Shown here piece after piece: positions 11,599 through 21,728 of a stretch of 64,000 nucleotides of DNA; position 1 is the first letter of the stretch, and the number at the start of each line of letters is the position of its first letter. Made by a program: the position numbers and the translations under genes. Below the pieces are notes generated by a model, which saw only the letters and a program-made list of their open reading frames with translations, ran no database searches and was not told the DNA's origin. Origin of the DNA: Listeria floridensis FSL S10-1187 (GTDB lineage Bacteria; Bacillota; Bacilli; Lactobacillales; Listeriaceae); assembly GCF_000525875.1 (NCBI RefSeq), contig NZ_AODF01000026.1, positions 1 through 64,000 of the forward strand. The letters are read 5' to 3'.

Positions 11599-12309
11599 AT
11601 GAAGATTGCCATCGTGGAGGATAACTTAAGACACCAAGAAACTTTACTTCGATATCTCAAGGCGTATGCTTCAGAACAGCAACTGGAACTTTCAATCGAT
11701 TGCTACAACGATGGGATAGAAATTGTCAATCAGTATAAAAGCAACTATGATGTCATTTATTTAGATGTCGAAATGGATGTGATGAACGGCATGGAAGCGG
11801 CAGAGCGTATCCGCAAAATGGATGATGCTGTATTGCTCGTTTTTATTACCAATTATGTCCAGTGGGCGATTGCAGGATATTCGGTTGGGGCAACAGATTT
11901 CCTTTTGAAACCGCTTACTTATTTTAATTTTTTAGAACACTTCAAAAAAGTCATGAAAAAGTTTTCAGTTCAATCTGATAAAGCACTTGCTGTTAAGATC
12001 GGAAGTGGCATCCGCAAAATCCTGCTGAACGATCTTTTATACATTGAAAGCGAAGGACACTATTTGCATTTCCATTTGATAACAGAGACATTTTCCATCC
12101 TTGAGTCTATGAAAAATATGGAGGCACGATTGAAGGAAGATGGCTTCTTTCGCTCTCATAATTATTATTTGGTAAACTTGAAATATGTGGAGAGTATTGA
12201 TAAAAACTGGCTGAAAATCAAAGGAGAACAGCTTCAAATCAGCCGCCCTCGTAAAAAAGCTTTTTTAGAAGCCCTTACAAACTATATTGGTGAGGATACA
12301 TTTGTATGA
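11599..12309 (+). CDS. LytTR-family response regulator
   Basis: A 236-aa two-component regulator. The receiver domain (residues 1-125) has the acidic pair VEDN, the phosphoacceptor Asp in VIYLDVEMDVMNG, and the KPL motif. The C-terminal LytTR DNA-binding domain (about 135-232) shows ILLNDLLYIESEGHYLHFHL, FFRSHNYYLVNLKYVESI and LQISRPRKKAFLEAL. It overlaps the sensor gene by 4 bp (ATGA). Divergent from the GH3-gtrA-GT2-glf operon, so it probably controls surface-glycan genes here. AgrA-like in domain make-up, but there are no agrB/agrD genes. Confidence 0.87.
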   Translation: MKIAIVEDNLRHQETLLRYLKAYASEQQLELSIDCYNDGIEIVNQYKSNYDVIYLDVEMDVMNGMEAAERIRKMDDAVLLVFITNYVQWAIAGYSVGATDFLLKPLTYFNFLEHFKKVMKKFSVQSDKALAVKIGSGIRKILLNDLLYIESEGHYLHFHLITETFSILESMKNMEARLKEDGFFRSHNYYLVNLKYVESIDKNWLKIKGEQLQISRPRKKAFLEALTNYIGEDTFV

Positions 12310-13611
12310 CTGATTACTTCCCTAATATTCCGCGTATATATACAGCCCTTTCTGAATGGTTAGCTTGCCTCATTCTTTTATTGCCGCTCTTGAAAGATCG
12401 CAACCGGGTTCTCATAAGCTGCGAACTGTTTTTAGCCCTGCTTATCCAAGCTTTCTTACAGCACTTAGTCGGAACATGGCCGCTTCCTTTTTGGATTCCT
12501 GGAATGCTTCTCAATATTTTATGGATGTTTTTGACCATTTTTTTTAATTGGAAGGCATTCGGTAAGAAAGACTATTTATTTATCTGCTAAAGCATTTATT
12601 GTTGCAGAGTTTACTGCCGCATTTTCATGGCAGCTTTATTATCTTCTTTTTTGGAAACCGGATGAGAGCTTTTCGTTTCTTTCGCTTCTAGTTGTAATCA
12701 TCTGCTTTTTGTTCATTTATAGCGGTCTTTTTCTTTTAGAACGCAAAATTGGACATGGCAGACCCGTTGCAGTGAGGTCGAGAGACGCTTTTATCGGCGT
12801 GCTCACAGCGAGTATTGTTTTTACAACCAGCAATATCGGTTTCGGCTTACTTACAACGGATCATCAATTCGGAGATAGCTTTTCGCTTTTTTTCATCCGT
12901 ACACTTGTCAATTTGACGGGTATTTGTATACTGTACATCCATGAAAATCAGCGTTACGAATACTTTTTAAAAGAGGAACTTGTAGCGATTAATCATTTAT
13001 TTGAGACGCAGTACACGCAATATGTCCGCTATAAAGAAAGCAGTTCAGCTATTCAGCAGAAAACGCATGATTTAAAACATCAAATTAATGCTTTGCGGTT
13101 TGAAAGCGATCGCGTTGCTCGAGAAAAATATTTAGATGACATGGCTGAAACGATTGCAAATTTTGAAGCAAATATTTCGACAGGAAATGGAATTTTAGAT
13201 ACGATTTTAACGCAAAAAAATGCATATTGTTTGAGTCATCAGATTACTTTCAGTTGTATTGTTAACGGAAAGTTGCTAGATTTTATTGAGACGATGGATC
13301 TTTGCAGTTTATTTGGAAATGCGCTTGATAATGCGATTGAATCGGTCATGCAGCAAGAGGATACTGAAAAACGGCTGATTAAGCTGAATGTGGTTCAAAG
13401 TGCGCAATTTCTTGTTATTCGGATTGACAACTATTCAACTGTGCCTCTTGCTCTTCATGAAGGATTGCCAAAGACAACAAAGCAAAATCAAGATGCGCAT
13501 GGTTATGGACTTAAGAGCATTTCCTATATCGCTGAAAAATATCATGGCGTAATGACAATCAATCAGAAAGAAAATTGGTTTACTCTTAAAATTTTAATAC
13601 CGCTAGCCTAA
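12306..13611 (+). CDS. GHKL sensor histidine kinase (AgrC/CitA-type), frame broken at a T8 run
   Basis: After repair, about 434 aa with five to six N-terminal membrane helices (residues 1-210) and a cytoplasmic GHKL kinase domain. The dimerisation/phosphorylation helix has TQYVRYKESSSAIQQKTHDLKHQ with the likely phospho-His in THDLKHQ; the ATP-binding motifs are LFGNALDNAIES (N box) and HGYGLKSI (G box). The first 94 codons stop early because of a T8 run at 12538-12545; removing one T continues FLIGRHSVRKTIYLSAK into the second frame. Partner of the LytTR regulator just upstream. The signal is unknown. Confidence 0.8.
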
Positions 13612-13617
13612 AAGCAT

Positions 13618-13655
13618 AAGACAGACATTCTTTGATGGAATGTTTGTTTTTTTGA
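13618..13655 (+). terminator. Terminator of the LytTR two-component operon
   Basis: Imperfect stem ACAGACATTC / GAATGTTTGT around a TTTGATG loop, followed by a T7 tract on the plus strand. The rest of the 290-bp gap up to 13902 is AT-rich with a possible TATACT -10 near 13790. Confidence 0.75.
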
Positions 13656-13902
13656 TGTTCATTCTTTTTGAATATTCTAGATTTTACTTACACATTCATT
13701 AAAATTGTCTATTTTATGTCTTTTCACTTTTTCTGTTGAAATTTATTATAGTGAAATAAAAAAAAGTGTATTTTAGTATGCTATACTTACTCACATATTT
13801 TAGGAAATCGACATAGCCATCCACACGTGCAGTCTTGTGTAGCGAATTGGTCTTGAAAGGTTTTCTGCTCCTATATTTATTAAAGCGAGGGACTAACCAG
13901 CT

Positions 13903-15010
13903 ATGAAAAAACGGCTTTACTTTTTAGATTCGCTTCGGGGCGTTGCCGCTCTTATCGTTGTTTTTACACATTTTTTAGGTTCGCTGCCAGAACAGCTTTC
14001 GTATCGAGTTTTCATCCATAATCTTTATTTAGGTAGATGTTCTGTTCTGCTGTTTTTTATCTTGAGCGGCATTGTCTTAAGCTTGGTGCTTGACCGAGTT
14101 CAAAAATTATCTGCAGCAGACTATGTGGATTATCTTATCAAACGTTATTTCAGAATTTATCTTCCGTTTTTCGTTGTAACTATCCTTGCTTTTTTACTGT
14201 TTAATGTAACTCCGTATCAGCGGATTCATTCTTTGTCTGATTGGTTCAACAGTGTTGGGACGCAGGCCACGAACCTTACGATTTTGTTTCAAAACATTTT
14301 TATGAATGGCGAGTCAATTGACCAACTTGACCCTGTTATTTGGTCATTAATTGTAGAACTGAGGATTTCCATTATTTTTCCGTTTCTTTATTTCTTTTTC
14401 CGAAAAAACGGAGTTCGTTCTTGTCTTATCTGCTTAGCAACTGTCTATTTTTTTTGGCTCACTTATCCTCTTTGTTTTCGGGCAAAAATACTTAATTGGG
14501 CAAAGCGTTTTCCATATAGCGCCATTTATTTTAGGAATCTTAATTTATGAAACTTTTATTAAACGTCCACCTGCTCAAGCAACCATTGCACGTCTCCCCT
14601 TTATCTATACAACTTCATTGCTTAGTTATGGTATTTTACTGTTCTACAATTTTTATTCGGCTAGCTCGCTTCCGCCGATCTTCTCGGATTTTTTAATTGA
14701 AATGGGATTACTAGGATTCTTAATTTTTTGTATTCGCTGCACGGCTTTGCAAAATCAATTGGAACGCCCTTTACTCAGGTGCTTAGGCGAAATTTCTTTC
14801 AGCATTTATCTGCTTCATGCTGTCATCTTTATTCCATTCATTCGCTATGTATATTCGAGTGAAAGCAGTATGATCTGGCTTTTTCTGACAAGTTTCGGAT
14901 TGATTCTGCTTTTAGGACAGCTTTTTTACACTTTTATTGAAAATCCGTCCAGAAAAGCTGGAAAACTCTTTGGAATCCGCCTAGCCAATCGATTTGCTCG
15001 GAAAAATTAA
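13903..15010 (+). CDS. Acyltransferase family 3 membrane protein (OatA/OafA-like), frame broken
   Basis: About 368 aa after repair, with roughly ten membrane segments. The family hallmark RLYFLDSLRGVAALIVVFTHF at the N-terminus includes the catalytic-type His in the first helix; further motifs are RYFRIYLPFF and, near the end, EISFSIYLLHAVI followed by FIENPSRK. There is no C-terminal SGNH domain, unlike classical peptidoglycan OatA, so it probably O-acylates an exported sugar. Frames meet near 14471-14478 (T3G T4), where one extra base turns LFVFGQKYLIGQ into a premature end. Between the glycan operon and the second GH3 gene; same island. Confidence 0.78.
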
Positions 15011-15042
15011 AAAGTCCAGCCGCTAATCTCGGCTGGACTTTT
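15010..15042. terminator. Bidirectional terminator between acyltransferase and GH3-II
   Basis: Stem AAAAGTCCAGCCG / CGGCTGGACTTTT with a seven-base loop and flanking T/A tracts, separating two convergent genes. The annotated open frame of the GH3 gene runs into it, one sign that that frame is off by one at its end. Confidence 0.88.
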
Positions 15043-15045
15043 CTT

Positions 15046-18022
15046 TCATAATAAAGCAGTTTGTTTTCTTTTTTTTCTTGCGCTTTGATTTCTTGCTGTT
15101 AGTAAGTCGGTACATCATATATCCGATGAAAGTCAGAAGAAGCAAATCTCCAATGGCATACAGAATCACCCAAGTTGGGATACTCCGTTCTACTACATCA
15201 TAGGCATGACTGTTAACAACGGTATACAGAATCACCCAAGTTGGGATACTCCGTTCTACTACATCATAGGCATGACTGTTAACAACGGTATACAAAATAT
15301 TATGACTCGCCGTGCGCATGTTTTGTTGACCCCAATTCGTCTCGGTTGTCTCTTTTTTCAGTTTGATCGGCATGACATAGAGAACTAAATCATTACCAGC
15401 AGCAAGTCCTTCATCGACATTCATATATTGTGGTTTATAGAAGTCGGTAATTACGGTTCCTTTGAAGCCCCATTCGTCTCGTAACACGGTCTTTAGCAGA
15501 TTTTTAGAAACACCGACCCATGTTGTGCCAAGTCTATTATAAGACGACATAATTCCGCTAATATGTCCTTCTTTAACGGCTATTTCAAAAGGTTTTAAAT
15601 AGACCTCGCGCATCGATTGTTCTGTTGCCCATGTTGTGGCTCCGGTTGGATACTCATAGCGCTTCGTTTCCTGATCGTACATCGCAAAATGTTTCATAAA
15701 AGTGTAGCTTCCTTTTTTCTGCGCTCCAACAGCAACACTTTTACCGATCTCACCGGACAAAATAGGGTCCTCGGAATAGTATTCAAAGTTTCGGCCTGCA
15801 AACGGTGAACGGTGCAGGTTGACGCCTGGCAAATACAGTCCAGTAATATTCGATGCTTTTGCTTCTACGCCAAGGGATTCCCCCACTTCTTCTGCAAGTT
15901 GTTTGTTCCAGGTTGAAGCCATGACTACTTCACTCGCATATTGGTTCCCTTGTGCTCCGCTCACAAGTTGATTAATACCAGCCGGACCGTCGCTATCAAT
16001 TGTGGCGGGTTTTTTCACTGAATTGACTGCAACAGTTTGAAAGCCGCCATAGGAAATCAAATTGTTCATATCTTTTACTGATAACTGTTCTAACAGTTTT
16101 TCCCACTTCGGATCATCATAATCGAGTCCTTTTAAGTCATAAAGCGATAATCCATGATCTTTAAATTTGATTGGTTTCGCGTTTTTATCCACATGCACCG
16201 AGAAGTCTTTTAATTCCTGCAGCATTTTTTTCGAGGCCTCTTTCGGCTTTGCAACTTGTTTTGGAAGCGTTCCTTCCCAGTCAGCACGCGATACATATTT
16301 CACGTCGCCGCGCGAATCATCAAATTGGTTGGTTGCAGCGATTTGATCAGTTTTTCGTTTATTTGTTTGACCATATATGATTGTTTTTGGTACTTGATAC
16401 TCTTTTTGATCAAGCAAGTCGTGAGCGTTATTCATCAACTTGATCTGATAGTCCCCTTTTTCAAGTAAATATGCTTTTTCATGCTGATCGTCATAGCTTG
16501 CCATATCTTCCACGTTTATTTTTAATGTAAGTATCTCTGTTTCACCCGGCTTGAGCAGTTTTGTCTTTCCGAAGTCAGCCAGTACGACGTGGGGTTTTTC
16601 AATTCCGCCAGGTGAATAAGGCGGTGTAAAGTATACTTGGGCAACCTCTTTCCCCGCCATCGTTCCTTCATTTTTCACAGCTGCTTTAAGCGTAATCGTT
16701 TTGTTATCTGCTTTGTAGTCGACAATTTTTTGGGAAAAGCGACTGTATGAAAGTCCATAACCGAACGGATACTGAACCGACTTTTGGTAAGCTGCTTCGT
16801 TTACTTTCCCCGTTTTGTTGTCAACGTAACGTGTTTCATAATAACGATAGCCGACATATATCCCTTCTGCATAATCGATATATTTGTAATGCCATGTGTT
16901 ATCACCATCTTTAAATGTTGAATTTTTATAGGGAAATTCACCAATATTATAATACGACGGTGCACTGGTTGCATCATATGCATAGGTATCCACCAAACGT
17001 CCAGACGGGTTTGTTTCGCCATTTAAGACGCTTCCGACCGCATCAAATCCTGTTGAACCGGGATTTCCGATCCAAAGTGCAGCTTGAATCTTGTCATCTT
17101 TCAAAAAACCGAGCTCCATCGGATAAGAAGAATTCACGAGAATGACCACTTTTTTGAAGTTCGTTTTGACCATTTCAAGCATTGCTTCTTCATTTTTTGT
17201 GAGTTCAAGATAGTGTTTCCCTTTTGTACCGCCCGCATAGCCTTCCATATCGGTTGCGATATCGGCACCTTCTCCGCTATTGCGCGAAAAAACAACAAGT
17301 GCTGTGTCGCTGTAATCCCTTGCACTCTTCAAAAGTTCTGAGCTGTATTCTGATGTTTTCGGCTCATGACTGTTAAAATCTCCGCCGACTAGTTTATGAA
17401 TGTTTACTTTCTCACGCGGAACATAGCGTTTATCGTAAAATTTAGTTAGCTTAGGGTTAGGTTTAAAACCTGCGTTTTTTAACCCCTGTTGCAACGTGAT
17501 ATTATCAAATTCTTTTCCGCCGCCAGAACCAGATCCTCCGTAGACAACTGCACGAGAACTATAGCCGAATACATTGACATTCCCTTTTTGAAGTGGCAAG
17601 ATATTTTTCTTATTCTCGAGCATGACGATTCCTTCTGCTTCCATTTGTCTCGTCAATAGCTTCGCATCACCACGTGCTTGTTCTACTTTTGTTTCATCAA
17701 TTTGTGATTTTGACATATATGTATTGGCTATGAGAGCAAAACTGTTAACGGCAATGCTTATTGTCACAACGACAACAAGCAGCAACGCCATAATGGACCA
17801 CCAGATTTTTCTGGTTTTTTTTAATTTGATCATGCGATAAATCGAAAGAATAAGTAAGGCTGCTGCAATGGTAACGGTTGCAGCAGTAATCCAAAAAATA
17901 ACTTGCTGGATATTGATTCCATAAGATGGTTCTTCGCTTGCAGCAAAACTGATCGATGGAAAAAGCATCATCGCTCCCAAAAAAGCAGTCCATCCAAGTG
18001 TAACTCCAATTTTCTTTTTCAC
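15046..18022 (-). CDS. Membrane-anchored GH3 glycosidase with inverted domain order
   Basis: About 1000 aa. Start at the GTG (VKKKIGVTL) after GGGAGG. The N-terminus has a signal-like helix ending SFAASEE, then two membrane helices (near residues 40-60 and 75-100). The GH3 C-domain (EGIVMLENKKNILPL, VYGGSGSGGG) comes first, then a fibronectin-like part, then the GH3 N-domain barrel (IDSDGPAGIN, GVNLHRSPFAGRNFEYYSEDP, MKHFAMYDQE) with the nucleophile Asp in GTVITDFY; a last membrane helix and a Lys-rich tail end it. This permuted order is known in some GH3 enzymes. At the A8 run 15069-15076 dropping one base moves the stop to 15046, before the terminator. Extracellular glycan trimming is inferred. 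Confidence 0.8.
15161..15292 (-). repeat. 66-bp perfect tandem duplication inside GH3-II
   Basis: Two identical 66-bp units (15161-15226 and 15227-15292) encode the 22-residue segment YTVVNSHAYDVVERSIPTWV plus IL twice, in frame, just before the final membrane helix. The third copy is only begun. In-frame duplication lengthens the linker between catalytic domain and membrane anchor. Confidence 0.9.
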
Positions 18023-18057
18023 TGTAATCCTCCCTTTCTTGATCGGAAATTTCAAAA

Positions 18058-18071
18058 AGGAAACGGTTTCA
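18058..18071 (-). promoter_or_regulatory. cre-like CcpA site upstream of GH3-II
   Basis: The plus strand reads AGGAAACGGTTTCA; on the gene strand TGAAACCGTTTCCT, 12 of 14 matches to the cre consensus as I recall it. It lies about 40 bp upstream of the GTG start, where binding would block transcription, consistent with catabolite repression of a glycosidase. Confidence 0.6.
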
Positions 18072-18179
18072 ATTCAATGAATTTAAACACATGTCGATTC
18101 CCATTTCAGTCTATCAATCGTCGTTTGATCACAGTAGTTTTTTTGCATAACTTGTTTGAATCTCTGCATAATTTGCATG

Positions 18180-18216
18180 AAAAAGAGTGCAAGGTAAAAC
18201 CTCACACTCTTTTTCA
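18180..18216. terminator. Terminator downstream of mprF
   Basis: Stem AAAAAGAGTG / CACTCTTTTT extended by AAGGT/ACCT with a short loop. It has T tracts on both strands and follows the mprF stop codon on the minus strand. Confidence 0.82.
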
Positions 18217-18222
18217 TATTTA

Positions 18223-20841
18223 TTAGGATTGTTCTTTTTCTTCTTCTGCTTTTTCAGGTTGAAGATCAGATTCTGAAAGCGGTACTTCAAGCAAGATTTG
18301 TCCTTTTTTAAGCGGTCGTTTTTTGCCGACAAGAAGCATGAGTTGTAGCATTGTGAAAGCAATTGAGCTCCGTTTTCGGTAAGCAACAAATTTTTGAACC
18401 CAATTAGTCACATATTTTGCTTTATAGTTTCTCAATCCTTTAAAGCCATAGAAACCTTGGCTGTAGCGGTAAACAAGACCGGCAAGGCGTTCGCCGAGAA
18501 ACGCGTACTGTGATTCACCGACATTTGCAAGCGGCGCCATCCCCATATTAAAGGTTTTATAGCCGTCTTCTTTTGCTTGTTCAAACAGCTTGATGAACAA
18601 GAAGTCCATGATGCCGGACGGAGCTTCTTTACCATAGCGCATTAAATCAATCGAAGTCAGTTCGTCATTATAAGCTGGCATGATGGAGGCAAAAGCAATG
18701 ATCTCACCTTCTGGATTTTTTGCAACAGCGATGCCTGCTTGATCAAGATAATACTCATCGAAAAATCCAAGTGAGAATCCTTTTTCTGTTCTGCCGTCAA
18801 GCCATTCATCCGAAAGGCTGCGCAGCGTTTTCCATGTTTCTGAACTGTAAGGTGGGGTCAAAATTTCAAAGCTGAATCCTTCGCGCTCGAACTTGTTCAT
18901 CAGCGCCCGCTCTCCTTTTTTCTTCTTCCCTGAAAGAGAGAAATCCGTCACGTCCACATAGCCTTCTTCGCCAAGTTTGATAAAGTCGAAGCCCATTTCA
19001 TGAAGGTAAGGAAGCATATCTCCTTGGACTTCATAGAAAACGGGTTTGTAGCCGAAACGGTCAGCTTTTTCCATTAGCTCAAGTATGGCTGCGTTGATCT
19101 TCGTTTGATCGCCAACTGGTTCACCCATGATTACCATTTTGTCAGCAATGATTCGGAAAGCAAACAGTACATCGCCGTCTTGTGCCCAAAAGAGTAACTT
19201 GTCGCGCAGGAAAATAGTATGGCTGACTTCATTACCGCCCCATTTGGCAAGATGCTCACGAACTTTGACTTCTTCAAACGGTGCGCCGAATGATCGCGGT
19301 GTTTGCGACAGGTAAATGTAGATGGCAATGAGGCAGATGACGGCAATCAGCATGCCGATAAAGCCGGTCAGCCAAATGTGTTCGGATGCGATTTCGAGAT
19401 ATTCAGGAATCGCTTTTTTGTGCGCTATTTTCGGCGAGTTGTAAATGCCGATAATGACATAGCCTACTAGGCAGACGACAAAGATAATCGCGTCGAAAAT
19501 GATTTTGCTCCACGTGTACACAAATTTTTCACGGTAAAATTCTTTACGAGCAAGGAATACACAGAGCAGAACGATTCCAAGGAAAATCGCTTGTTTGATT
19601 GAAAATACGCGCGCCAGTGTATTGAAAATTGCACAGCCAAGCACGATTACGGTCGCAATATAGGCTTTTTTGGTCTTGCTTTCGATACTTCTGCCAAGGC
19701 CAAGCAAGAGGAAACCGAACGCAACGTTTGTCACTTGAGAAATAAACAAGAAGCTAAACGGCATCAGCTTGTAGAGAAATGGAACGTGATAAATCGCAAA
19801 CGGCAGAACGGATGAAAGAATTAGCATCAAGCCGCTGAAATAGACGAATAATACAAGAAAACGATGCGCCACTTTTTGCAGAAACAGAAACGGCAGGTTT
19901 TCCAGATAGTCATTGAAACGTTTGCCTGCTTTTTGAATGAAAAATAGGATTCCGGCAAGAAATGGGATAATATAATAGAAAATGCGGTAAAACAATAGCC
20001 AAACGATTGCCAGTTCTTCTGACACGCCAAGTTGGCCAAGACCGTAAAGCATGACAAGATCGAAAGTCCCTACTCCGCCCGGAACCATTGACACAATCCC
20101 AATGACAGACGCAATCACAAATAGCGGAAACACTTTCATCAAATCAACTGGTTCGTTCATCAAAAAACCGATGATGATGAAGCAACCGAATGCAAAGCCC
20201 CATTCAAGCAGTGAACCGGCAATTAGCGAGAGTTCACGCTTTAGCGGCAAATCTTCAAACAGCGACTTGCTTTTCCATTTGGTAACAGCAAATAAAATGG
20301 GAAAATAAAGTCCGCCGCCAAGAAGCCACGGCCAGTAGTTGCGGAAATGGTCGGCGAATCCCGGAATCGGCAATGTTGCAAGTCCAATCAAGCAATAGAT
20401 CGAAAGACCGGAAACAAGAAACAACGCAATTTTAGAAATAGCAAGCAAGATTTCCTTGTGCGACGCATTTTTGCCGTAAAAACTTGCGCGCAGTGAAGCA
20501 CCAAGCACACCGCCAAAACCGCCGATATTGGTAAAGGTATTTGTAATCCATCCTGACGAAACAACATGCATCGTTGAAAATTTGCCCGGCAAAAGTTTCA
20601 CGATGACAAAATCATAGACGAGCATCGGCGTGACTGCAACGAGTCCAACAATAAGCATCAAGAGAATGTTTTCTGGACTTTGCGCAGTCATATTTTCTTT
20701 TAATACTTTGTAGTCAATTGTTGTCGCAATGTTCACCACTTCATAAACAACAAAAATCATGATAAGCGAAACAAAGACGATTTTTACGACTTTACTATTT
20801 CTTTGAAAAAAATCATAGGCTTGAAGCAATTTTCCCTTCAT
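18223..20841 (-). CDS. mprF: Phosphatidylglycerol lysyltransferase / flippase MprF
   Basis: An 872-aa integral membrane protein that aminoacylates phosphatidylglycerol from aminoacyl-tRNA and flips the product, lowering surface negative charge and protecting against cationic peptides. The N-terminal part has about 14 helices of the flippase domain (NIGGFGGVLGASLRA, SMVPGGVGTFDLVMLYGLG); the C-terminal cytosolic DUF2156 synthase domain starts near residue 520 (WGGNEVSHTIFLRDKL, GEPVGDQ, YKTFNMGMAPLANVGES). The start is the ATG at 20841, spaced correctly from GGGGG; upstream codons belong to leader. It follows the VanZ-like gene, 28 bp apart. In L. monocytogenes mprF belongs to the VirR regulon, and virR lies in this window. 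Confidence 0.92.
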   Translation of the reverse strand: MKGKLLQAYDFFQRNSKVVKIVFVSLIMIFVVYEVVNIATTIDYKVLKENMTAQSPENILLMLIVGLVAVTPMLVYDFVIVKLLPGKFSTMHVVSSGWITNTFTNIGGFGGVLGASLRASFYGKNASHKEILLAISKIALFLVSGLSIYCLIGLATLPIPGFADHFRNYWPWLLGGGLYFPILFAVTKWKSKSLFEDLPLKRELSLIAGSLLEWGFAFGCFIIIGFLMNEPVDLMKVFPLFVIASVIGIVSMVPGGVGTFDLVMLYGLGQLGVSEELAIVWLLFYRIFYYIIPFLAGILFFIQKAGKRFNDYLENLPFLFLQKVAHRFLVLFVYFSGLMLILSSVLPFAIYHVPFLYKLMPFSFLFISQVTNVAFGFLLLGLGRSIESKTKKAYIATVIVLGCAIFNTLARVFSIKQAIFLGIVLLCVFLARKEFYREKFVYTWSKIIFDAIIFVVCLVGYVIIGIYNSPKIAHKKAIPEYLEIASEHIWLTGFIGMLIAVICLIAIYIYLSQTPRSFGAPFEEVKVREHLAKWGGNEVSHTIFLRDKLLFWAQDGDVLFAFRIIADKMVIMGEPVGDQTKINAAILELMEKADRFGYKPVFYEVQGDMLPYLHEMGFDFIKLGEEGYVDVTDFSLSGKKKKGERALMNKFEREGFSFEILTPPYSSETWKTLRSLSDEWLDGRTEKGFSLGFFDEYYLDQAGIAVAKNPEGEIIAFASIMPAYNDELTSIDLMRYGKEAPSGIMDFLFIKLFEQAKEDGYKTFNMGMAPLANVGESQYAFLGERLAGLVYRYSQGFYGFKGLRNYKAKYVTNWVQKFVAYRKRSSIAFTMLQLMLLVGKKRPLKKGQILLEVPLSESDLQPEKAEEEKEQS

Positions 20842-20869
20842 TTTCATCCCCCTATTCGCGAATCGCGAG

Positions 20870-21552
20870 TTATCTTCGTTTTTTACGACCAATCCGTTTA
20901 CGGAAGTTCGGTATCAAATAAATAATCAAAACTCCAAGCGAGCCGCTTAATGTGTTTAAGATAATATCATCAATATCTGTTGAACGCCCAGACGGAAGTG
21001 TCATTCCGCTGAATCCTGTCACGAGCGTTGTTTGAATGAGTTGGACCACTTCGATACCGCATGAAGTCAAAAAGACAATGAAAAGAGCGATACTGCCGCG
21101 TTTTACCACTTTGAAATAAAGCAGAAAAAAAAGACAGCGGTGCAAGCATTAAGGCATTCCCGATGATCTGAACAATCGTCGGCATGCTCGGCAAAGTTTG
21201 TCTAAAGGTGTTTTCGATCGTTGTGAACGGTTCGAGGTTAATCAGTTCTGTTTGTATGTGAAACTTTCCGGTGTAGGTGCTACTTGCGAAGTCCCCTGCC
21301 GAAATATAGGTAACCAGATGGTGCAAAACAAATATATAAAGGATGAAACAAGCAAACCAGATGAAGTCCAGTCCGGTTTTGAGCTGCGCCATCTTTATGA
21401 GTATAATAGTAATAATCAGTAAAAATAATCCGTTAACGACGGAGTTAATGAACTCAGCTCGGCTTCCAAATCGCATGGCGAGGAAAATGCCATAACTGAG
21501 GTAAAGCAGCGGAAAACTAATCATTATGTATTTTAACCGCTTTTTTTTGCAT
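20870..21552 (-). CDS. VanZ-family membrane protein, two frame breaks
   Basis: About 225 aa after repair, with four to five helices and the VanZ pattern INLEPFTTIENTF, GNALMLAPLSFF, LTSCGIEVVQLIQTTLVTGFS and GRSTDIDDIILNTLSGSLG. The coding sequence is split at the A8 run 21125-21132. A second run (T8, 21541-21548) separates the best start, MQKKRLKYIM with GGGGAAAGG upstream, from the rest; deleting one base in each gives one protein. VanZ proteins are linked to low-level glycopeptide tolerance but the activity is unclear. Forms an operon with mprF, as in other Listeria. Confidence 0.78.
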
Positions 21553-21675
21553 GCCTTTCCCCCGCCCCCTTTACGATGATTCTTCTAATAGTTTAGCAGA
21601 TTGGACATGCAAAGAAAAGGACTTATCTGGAACAAGCAGCTTACATTTTCGAAAGAAACTTGTCACATAAACAGC

Positions 21676-21706
21676 TTGACTTTGACGTTACGTAAAGGTT
21701 TAAACT
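21676..21706 (+). promoter_or_regulatory. MerR-type promoter with 19-bp spacer
   Basis: -35 TTGACT (21676-21681) and -10 TAAACT (21701-21706) are separated by 19 bp holding the dyad TTGACGTTACGTAAAGG. The overlong spacer with a central dyad is the classic site where MerR regulators twist DNA to activate. It lies just upstream of the MerR gene, so autoregulation is likely. Confidence 0.75.
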
Positions 21707-21728
21707 TGAAAGCAAGGAGGTGGTTTTT

